Positions 44,353 to 49,972 of a DNA stretch of 49,972 nt are shown here, in pieces. The notes under the pieces are model-generated. The model was not told the origin of the DNA and did no database searches. It saw nothing but the letters and a program-made list of their open reading frames with translations. The position numbers and the translations under genes were made by a program. Positions within the stretch are counted from its first letter, which is position 1; the number at the start of each line of letters is the position of its first letter. Source of the stretch: Nostoc sp. FACHB-152 (GTDB lineage Bacteria > Cyanobacteriota > Cyanobacteriia > Cyanobacteriales > Nostocaceae); the NCBI RefSeq assembly GCF_014697475.1, contig NZ_JACJRV010000052.1, positions 1-49,972 on the forward strand, read 5' to 3'.

Positions 44353-45600
44353 CTATGCTTTACTACCCACAACTACCGCATTTTTAGCCAACATCTCCAC
44401 TGCGGCTTGATATTGCAAATCTGCTTCTGTGGCAATTTGTTCACGGGTAATTGGCTGTTGGGTAACTAGCAAATCTGGCTTAATGCCTAATTTGTTAATA
44501 TCTCGATGTTGAGGAGTTTCATATTTAGCAATAGTGACTGCTAAACCTGAACCATCAGACAATTCAAATAAAGATTGAATTAAGCCTTTACCAAAGGTAG
44601 TTTCGCCTACTAATTTGGCTCGTCCATTATCTTGCAGTGCGCCAGCCAGAATTTCACTAGCACTCGCAGTTCCTTGATTGACTAAAATTACTAAAGGATC
44701 ATCTGTCAGTGCTGGGCCAAAGGCTTCAAAACTGCCCTGAATCCCTTGGCGATTAGCTGTGTAGACGACTGTGCCAGAATCTAACCACAGTCTAGCAATT
44801 TCCACTCCAGCCTGTAAAAGTCCACCTGGATTGTTGCGTAAATCCAGAATATAGGCAGCAGCGCCTTTTTTCTCTAGACTATTAATGGCGTGTGCCAACT
44901 CCATAGAAGCGTTGGCATTAAATTGAGTCAGGCGAATGTAACCAATAGGTGTACCTTGAGAAGAAGAACGTAATTGGGCGACGACAGGATTAAGTTCAAT
45001 GCGATCGCGGGTTAATCTAACTTCCCTTTGTTCTTCACCTTCGCGTTCAATCAACAGCGTCACTAAACTACCAATAGGGCCTCGCATTTTGGCAGCTGCC
45101 TCGTCAAGAGTCAAGTTCTCTGTGGAAAATCCCTCAATTTTGAGAATGCGATCGCGCGGTCTAATCCCTGCTTTCTCTGCTGGTGAACCGGCGATTGGTG
45201 AAACTACTTCTAGTTTGCCTGTTTGAGGATTAAGCGCAATTTGTAAACCAACCCCAGTCAATTCTCCAGAAGTATTAACCTGTAAACTGCGATACTGTTC
45301 TGGATCTAAAAAACGGGTAAAAGGCTCATCCAGGCTTTGAAGCATAGTCCGAATCGCTGTATATGTATCTTCCTGACTTTTCAATGGCTTCGCCAGTGCC
45401 TTTTGCCTGACATCTGACCAATTCTGATGATTAAACGTGTCATCCAGATAAGAGCGATTAACAATTCGCCAAACTTCCGAAACCAGCTTTTGCTCACTCG
45501 TTAAAGCAGCAGCTTGTGGGATGACTACTCCCATCGCCAAACAAAACGCCAAAAATAATGAAATTCCAACCCGAAAAACTTGCTTTTGCATGAACCCCAT
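44353..45600 (-). CDS. ctpA: C-terminal processing peptidase (D1 processing protease)
   Basis: 415 residues from ATG 45600, which follows AGGTGG at eight bases; an in-frame ATG at 45633 lacks such support. A signal peptide is visible (VGISLFLAFCLAMGVVIPQA, cut after QAAAL). A PDZ domain follows (SGELTGVGLQIALNP to DRILKIEGFSTENL). The Ser-Lys dyad is in NQGTASASEILAGAL and TTFGKGLIQS. It trims the C-terminal extension of precursor D1 in the lumen so the manganese cluster can assemble; the psbA gene in this window encodes such a substrate. Members of this family (CtpA, B, C) are hard to tell apart by eye. Divergent from petB. Confidence 0.9.
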   Translation of the reverse strand: MGFMQKQVFRVGISLFLAFCLAMGVVIPQAAALTSEQKLVSEVWRIVNRSYLDDTFNHQNWSDVRQKALAKPLKSQEDTYTAIRTMLQSLDEPFTRFLDPEQYRSLQVNTSGELTGVGLQIALNPQTGKLEVVSPIAGSPAEKAGIRPRDRILKIEGFSTENLTLDEAAAKMRGPIGSLVTLLIEREGEEQREVRLTRDRIELNPVVAQLRSSSQGTPIGYIRLTQFNANASMELAHAINSLEKKGAAAYILDLRNNPGGLLQAGVEIARLWLDSGTVVYTANRQGIQGSFEAFGPALTDDPLVILVNQGTASASEILAGALQDNGRAKLVGETTFGKGLIQSLFELSDGSGLAVTIAKYETPQHRDINKLGIKPDLLVTQQPITREQIATEADLQYQAAVEMLAKNAVVVGSKA

Positions 45601-46153
45601 TTTCAATTCCACCTGAACCCAAGGTAAACCCAAATTGCTTAGAACTGCCCAGTTCTCTTGTTTTTGATTAAAAGAGAATAGGTAACGGGCGAAGGGGAAC
45701 AGAAGGTTTTGGTTAAGGATTCAAACTCTAACCAGAACATACCACTCATCGAAGTGAGGGTTTCTAGTTCCCAGACAGGAACAGGTGCGGCGGAAAAACT
45801 GTTCCCTATTGCCTATTGCCTATTGCCTATTCCCTTCTTTGATGAAATCTATCTCTCGACTATGTTACTTTTTTTATAGAAGTAGTGCATTGCTCTCATC
45901 AAATTGTTAAAGCAACTGAGGAGTACACATAGCACTCTACAAACGATAAGATCTACTTTGGAACTGACATATTAGGTGTTTGGTTGCAAAGAGAACGCCA
46001 TATATTTCATCTTTACAGAGTGTTAAGTTGCTTAAAACTCTTAACATTCTGAGCGCGAAAAAGCAAACAGACAAAAGCCTTTTTTTGAAAATCCCAAAAT
46101 TGCCAATTGGGAGATTTATCAACCGCAACCGATTTTTAGGAACTTGAGATTGT
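45601..46153. promoter_or_regulatory. ctpA-petB divergent promoter region and petB leader
   Basis: A 553-base gap. TATTGCC/TATTCCC repeats lie at 45803-45833. Two stem-loops precede petB. TGTTAAG (46021-46027) pairs with CTTAACA (46040-46046), and CCCAA (46093-46097) pairs with TTGGG (46107-46111). Two T/A-rich tracts at about 45868-45876 and 46080-46086 could mark start or stop sites. No coding sequence is supported; a 74-codon reverse frame is ignored. Confidence 0.5.
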
Positions 46154-46801
46154 ATGGCCAACGTTTACGACTGGTTTGAGGAACGCTTGGAAATTCAGGC
46201 GCTCGCTGAAGACGTAACAAGCAAGTACGTCCCTCCCCACGTCAACATCTTTTACTGCCTGGGTGGAATTACCTTAACTTGCTTTCTCATCCAGTTCGCC
46301 ACTGGATTTGCCATGACGTTCTACTACAAGCCAACAGTTGCTGAAGCTTACTCTTCGGTGCAGTACATCATGAACGAAGTGAACTTCGGTTGGTTAATTC
46401 GCTCCATCCATCGCTGGTCTGCCAGCATGATGGTGTTGATGATGATTCTGCACGTCTTCCGGGTTTACTTGACTGGTGGTTTTAAAAAGCCCCGCGAACT
46501 GACCTGGGTTAGTGGTGTAATCATGGCTGTAATCACCGTTTCCTTTGGAGTTACAGGTTACTCTCTACCTTGGGATCAGGTTGGCTACTGGGCTGTGAAA
46601 ATCGTTAGCGGTGTACCAGAAGCAATTCCTGTAGTTGGAGTACTAATTTCTGACCTACTGCGTGGTGGTTCCAGTGTTGGTCAGGCAACCTTAACTCGTT
46701 ACTACAGCGCCCACACCTTTGTTTTGCCTTGGTTAATTGCAGTCTTCATGCTGTTCCACTTCTTGATGATCCGCAAGCAAGGCATTTCTGGGCCTTTGTA
46801 A
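46154..46801 (+). CDS. petB: Cytochrome b6
   Basis: 215 residues, the standard length. Core of the cytochrome b6f complex with hemes bL, bH and cn. Cys35 in NIFYCLGG anchors heme cn. Four-helix features include [20 protein letters not shown] and [20 protein letters not shown], and [18 protein letters not shown] carries the heme histidines. It is followed by petD after a 202-base gap, the usual petB-petD operon. Confidence 0.98.
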   Translation: MANVYDWFEERLEIQALAEDVTSKYVPPHVNIFYCLGGITLTCFLIQFATGFAMTFYYKPTVAEAYSSVQYIMNEVNFGWLIRSIHRWSASMMVLMMILHVFRVYLTGGFKKPRELTWVSGVIMAVITVSFGVTGYSLPWDQVGYWAVKIVSGVPEAIPVVGVLISDLLRGGSSVGQATLTRYYSAHTFVLPWLIAVFMLFHFLMIRKQGISGPL

Positions 46802-47003
46802 TCTAAATTTATTCAGCCAAAATGTGAAAAGGTAATAGCTATTTCCAGATAGAGTTTTTCTTGAAACTGGCAAGCTAAAAAATCCTTAACCAAGGTTATG
46901 CCCAAGACGCGATCGCGCGATTGAACCTAGATTAAGGTAGCCTCTAAACAGATGGCTGGCATAAATGCTTTAACTGAAATTCCGCAGGAGAGCGCATTTA
47001 AAA

Positions 47004-47486
47004 ATGGCAACACTGAAAAAACCCGATCTGAGCGATCCTATTCTGAGAGCTAAACTGGCCAAAGGCATGGGTCACAACTATTATGGTGAACCCGCTTGGC
47101 CTAATGACCTACTTTACATATTCCCAGTTGTAATTATGGGATCTTTCGCTTGTCTTGTGGCTCTAGCTGTACTAGATCCAGCAATGACAGGGGAACCAGC
47201 AGATCCATTTGCAACACCATTGGAAATTCTGCCTGAGTGGTACTTGTACCCTGTATTCCAAATTTTGCGATCGCTTCCTAACAAACTGTTGGGAGTTTTA
47301 GCAATGGCTGCTGTACCCTTGGGACTAATTCTTGTTCCCTTTATCGAGAACGTGAACAAGTTCCAAAACCCCTTCCGTCGTCCAGTTGCGACTACAGTAT
47401 TTCTATTCGGTACTCTCGTAACTCTGTGGTTGGGTATTGGTGCAGCGTTGCCTCTAGATAAATCCTTGACCTTGGGACTTTTCTAA
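47004..47486 (+). CDS. petD: Cytochrome b6f complex subunit IV
   Basis: 160 residues, the standard length. Three membrane helices, with the PEWY motif in [20 protein letters not shown] at the Qo site. [20 protein letters not shown] is the conserved N-terminal segment. The ATG follows GGAGAGCGC. Together with petB it forms the quinol-oxidising half of b6f. A long hairpin follows the gene. Confidence 0.98.
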   Translation: MATLKKPDLSDPILRAKLAKGMGHNYYGEPAWPNDLLYIFPVVIMGSFACLVALAVLDPAMTGEPADPFATPLEILPEWYLYPVFQILRSLPNKLLGVLAMAAVPLGLILVPFIENVNKFQNPFRRPVATTVFLFGTLVTLWLGIGAALPLDKSLTLGLF

Positions 47487-47547
47487 ATTAGATTAGTTAC
47501 CAAAAAGTGCGTTGACGCTTGTAGGTTTCAATAGCATATAAAAGGAT

Positions 47548-47572
47548 TTGAGTGGTGTTAAACACCACTCAA
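47548..47572 (+). terminator. Hairpin downstream of petD
   Basis: TTGAGTGGTG (47548-47557) and CACCACTCAA (47563-47572), a perfect 10-bp stem with loop TTAAA. It lacks a T run and may serve to stabilise the petBD transcript end. Confidence 0.55.
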
Positions 47573-47865
47573 TATTCTCAGAAAATATGCTGTTGAAACC
47601 AATAACAAGCGTCAATTTTAGTAATCCAGGTAGCAACTTGAGTGTTAGTTTTGGAAAAACAGCTATTCCAAAACTTCAAATCATCAAAACTCCCAAAATT
47701 TCGGATTTTAGATGGGTAATTTTACGTTTGTTTCGCCGCCAAGCGACAGGGCTTTAACCGCAAAACTCATCCAAAATCCAAAACCCACAATTCAAAACCC
47801 AAAATCTAAAATTGATACGCTCAAAAAGTAAACACATTTTTTATAAAATATTGAAGTCACGGTCA
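47573..47865. other. Intergenic stretch with CCAAAAT-type repeats
   Basis: A degenerate run of CCAAAATCC, CAAAACCC, TTCAAAACCC and AAAATCTAAAA lies at about 47767-47812. An open frame of 69 codons at 47548-47757 overlaps the hairpin and has no protein-like features. No RNA gene is seen. Confidence 0.5.
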
Positions 47866-48309
47866 ATGCTGAGCATGGTGGGCATGGTGGAGCGAGACCA
47901 TTTGACGGTAAGGAGCGAACTAACGCTCTTAAATAGAGTTCAACAATGGTTTGAGCAATTTTGTCTGCAATATGTATTTCAATTCGGTTGGACACAAAAC
48001 CAAGTCTATCGAGTCAATTTAGCATTAGCTGAGGGCTTTACCAATGCAGTGCGTCATGCTCATCGGTTTTTACCACCGGAAACAACCATAGAGATTGAAG
48101 TTAGCCTGTGGGCTGACAGGATGGAAATTAGAATTTGGGATTATGGCAACCCTTTTAATCCTGATGCGATCGCCGAGCCAAAACCTGGTACTCCGCAAGT
48201 AGGAGGCTATGGATGGTTTTTATTGCGACGTTTAACTGATCGGGTTGTATATGAACGTAGTCCGGATGGTAGAAATTGTCTCTTAATTGTCAAATACGCT
48301 AGTAAATAA
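47866..48309 (+). CDS. Anti-sigma regulatory factor (RsbW-like Ser/Thr kinase)
   Basis: 147 residues from ATG 47866; ATGs at 47875 and 47884 are also possible, and a TTG at 47812 falls in repeats. A HATPase_c fold: N box in NLALAEGFTNAVRHAH, G1 in IRIWDYGNPFNP and G2 in GGYGWFLLRRLTDRVVY. Proteins of this kind bind sigma factors or phosphorylate anti-anti-sigma partners in a partner-switch. No anti-sigma antagonist or sigma gene is next to it. Confidence 0.85.
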   Translation: MLSMVGMVERDHLTVRSELTLLNRVQQWFEQFCLQYVFQFGWTQNQVYRVNLALAEGFTNAVRHAHRFLPPETTIEIEVSLWADRMEIRIWDYGNPFNPDAIAEPKPGTPQVGGYGWFLLRRLTDRVVYERSPDGRNCLLIVKYASK

Positions 48310-48487
48310 AGTTTCTCCATAGAAGATACAGAAACTTATTATTAACTAGAAAAACTCAGTATAAAAAAAAATCATCAGTCTAGTAAAGTCAGCATACGAT
48401 TTGTAATTATTCTTTTGTTAGGATTTGGCAGCAGCATTGTGAAAACTATGCTGCCAAACAGTGAAACTTAATATACATAAAACGTAA

Positions 48488-49687
48488 ATGCTGATTGATG
48501 TAGTGGGAAAGAACCCGGCAACAGGTAACAAAAATAACCCTAAAACAGATTATGTATTTGTTTTTATAGAAATTTTTGCTTGTGAAGGTGGTATTCAATC
48601 CTATGTAAAAGATATTTTTCAAGGTTATTTGGAATTGAGCGGAGAATATAACGCCGAAGTATTTTTATTACGAGATAGCTCTAACTGCTTGAATCCTTTT
48701 GAGTCTGATAGTTTTAAGTTCCATTATTTTAAAAATAAATCTGCTCAGATGGGCAGAATTAGCCTGTTAGGAGCTTTACTGAAGTGTCTTTTGCAAAAAC
48801 GCCCTCAGCACGTTTTTTGTGGTCATATTAACTTAGCACCGCTAATCCAGACTCTTTGCCAACCTTTAGGTATTCCCTACACAGTCCTTACTTACGGTAA
48901 AGAAGTATGGGAACCACTAAATAATCAACAACGCCGCGCACTCACCGCCGCTAGCGAAATTTGGACAATTAGCCGCTATAGCCGCGATCGCGCTTGTGCT
49001 GCTAACGGTATTGACCCTAACAAAGTTAAAATGCTTCCCTGTGCAATTGATGGGGATAAATTCACGCCAGGGATAAAGCAACCAGAATTAATGACCAAGT
49101 ATGGCTTAACAGATGCCAAAGTTTTGATGACCGTGGCGCGCCTGTGGTCGGGAGATATTTACAAAGGTGTAGATGTCACAATTCGGGCATTACCAAAAAT
49201 TGCTCAGGTGTTTCCAGAGGTCAAATATTTGGTGATTGGTCGTGGTGATGACCAACCAAGATTGGCACAATTAGCCCAAGATTTAGGTGTAAGCGATCGC
49301 GTTGTGTTTGCTGGTTTTGTCCCAACAGAAGATTTAATCGCCCATTATCGCCTAGCTGATGCGTACATCATGCCTTCTCAAGAAGGCTTTGGAATTGTTT
49401 ATTTAGAAGCAATGGCTTGTGGTGTACCAGTGTTATCTGGTGATGCAGATGGTTCAGCAGACCCCTTGCAAGATGGCAAAGTAGGCTGGCGAGTCCCCCA
49501 CCGCGATGCTGATGCAGTCGCCGCAGCTTGTATTGAAATTCTTCGTGGAGAAGACCAACGTTGTGATCCACAGTGGTTGCGAGAACAAGCGATCGCTCAT
49601 TTTGGCATCACAGCCTTTCGACAGCAGTTGTTGTCATTAGTCAAGGGTCAAGAAGAAGGGTGTAGGGGAAAATCAATGGGGGCTTGA
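48488..49687 (+). CDS. GT4-type glycosyltransferase
   Basis: 399 residues. The N-domain opens with FVFIEIFACEGGIQSYVKDI, the glycine-rich acceptor loop of GT-B enzymes. The C-domain has VLMTVARLWSGDIYKGVDVT, VIGRGDDQPRLAQLA, VVFAGFVPTEDLIAHYRLAD and PSQEGFGIVYLEAMACGVPV, the E-x7-E donor site of GT4. It is probably involved in extracellular polysaccharide or lipopolysaccharide synthesis. The last ~12 residues come from a short repeat-like tail. ATG at 48488 has a weak ribosome-binding site. Confidence 0.9.
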   Translation: MLIDVVGKNPATGNKNNPKTDYVFVFIEIFACEGGIQSYVKDIFQGYLELSGEYNAEVFLLRDSSNCLNPFESDSFKFHYFKNKSAQMGRISLLGALLKCLLQKRPQHVFCGHINLAPLIQTLCQPLGIPYTVLTYGKEVWEPLNNQQRRALTAASEIWTISRYSRDRACAANGIDPNKVKMLPCAIDGDKFTPGIKQPELMTKYGLTDAKVLMTVARLWSGDIYKGVDVTIRALPKIAQVFPEVKYLVIGRGDDQPRLAQLAQDLGVSDRVVFAGFVPTEDLIAHYRLADAYIMPSQEGFGIVYLEAMACGVPVLSGDADGSADPLQDGKVGWRVPHRDADAVAAACIEILRGEDQRCDPQWLREQAIAHFGITAFRQQLLSLVKGQEEGCRGKSMGA

Positions 49688-49705
49688 ACCTACAACTGAT
49701 CTAAG

Positions 49706-49730
49706 ACCACCAAATCTACGATTTTGGTGG
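49706..49730 (+). terminator. Hairpin after the glycosyltransferase gene
   Basis: CCACCAAA (49707-49714) pairs with TTTGGTGG (49723-49730) around an 8-base loop. A weak GGGCTTTGACT follows. A possible terminator. Confidence 0.5.
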
Positions 49731-49875
49731 GGGCTTTGACTCGAAGGTGGTTTCTCTTCAGGATGTACAAAAATACAATTTTCTCTTCCCCCCCACACCC
49801 TACACCCTAGTTTTGGTCAAAATATCCCTTTCATCAGTTCTGAACTGCTAACCATTAACGTGAGTTCGACGGAGC

Positions 49876-49930
49876 TAAAAAACCCCTCTCCAAACCTCTC
49901 CCCCTGTGGGGGAGAGGCTTTGAAACCCTT
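49876..49930. repeat. Palindromic CCTCTCCCCC intergenic repeat
   Basis: CCTCTCCCCC (49895-49904) and GGGGGAGAGG (49908-49917), loop TGT, are embedded in AAACCCCTCTCC and GCTTTGAAACCC. It looks like a member of a dispersed cyanobacterial repeat. The window ends in CCCCTCTCCGCG, perhaps the start of another unit. Confidence 0.6.
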
Positions 49931-49972
49931 ATCTTTCGTTGAAATATCACAATGTTTTAGCCCCTCTCCGCG

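Noticed and set aside
47548-47757. 69-codon open frame after petD
   Set aside because: Begins inside the petD hairpin and runs into repeats; no family resemblance.

Overview
This window looks like chromosomal DNA of a filamentous, Nostoc/Anabaena-like cyanobacterium. It carries oxygenic-photosynthesis genes (psbA for D1, petB-petD, ndhD, ftrV, a CpcS-type bilin lyase, the ctpA D1-processing protease). It is rich in the HIP1 octamer GCGATCGC and in short tandemly repeated 7-mers between genes. The species cannot be fixed from sequence reading alone. Most of the window is ordinary housekeeping sequence. I see no transposase, integrase, prophage, CRISPR array, tRNA or rRNA.

Layout. 0-4 kb: the 3' end of an unknown gene, a decayed cytochrome P450 tail, a membrane protein, a tightly coupled 2-oxoglutarate/Fe(II) dioxygenase plus FAD oxidoreductase pair, and a GNAT acetyltransferase. 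4-9.2 kb: ndhD with a strong terminator, another GNAT protein, a dispersed repeat, a remnant of a RecB-like nuclease gene, a PIN-domain protein apparently fused to its partner peptide, and the intact RecB-like nuclease. 9.3-18.8 kb: a cystine C-S-lyase-like PLP enzyme, a giant Ser/Thr kinase-AAA-GAF protein without an output domain, a MurG/GT28-like glycosyltransferase, and a 645-residue protein with a decayed nuclease-like N-terminus. 19-24.3 kb: purQ and purS, a Zur-like Fur regulator, an SPFH/NfeD membrane pair, and a PP2C phosphatase.

24.3-30.5 kb: a candidate structured small RNA with its own promoter and terminator, ftrV, small conserved proteins, a coupled membrane protein/YdcF pair, an APH/P-loop kinase fusion, ribosomal L25 and purA. 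30.8-36.6 kb: an adenosine-deaminase-like hydrolase, a rhodanese without its cysteine, a miniature inverted-repeat element with perfect target duplications just upstream of mutL, mutL itself, a SemiSWEET transporter, and a 595-residue internally repeated TPR protein. 36.7-49.9 kb: aroC, psbA, cofG, an NblB-like HEAT protein next to the CpcS lyase, a site-2 protease, a degenerate MBL protein, ctpA divergent from petB-petD, an anti-sigma kinase and a GT4 glycosyltransferase.

Functional links. D1 made from psbA has the C-terminal extension that CtpA removes, and both genes are here. The HEAT protein and CpcS lyase fit phycobilisome assembly or turnover. purS, purQ and purA serve purine synthesis. 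The less explained items are the small RNA, the PIN fusion, the 645-residue nuclease-like protein, the repeat/TPR protein and the mobile-element traces.
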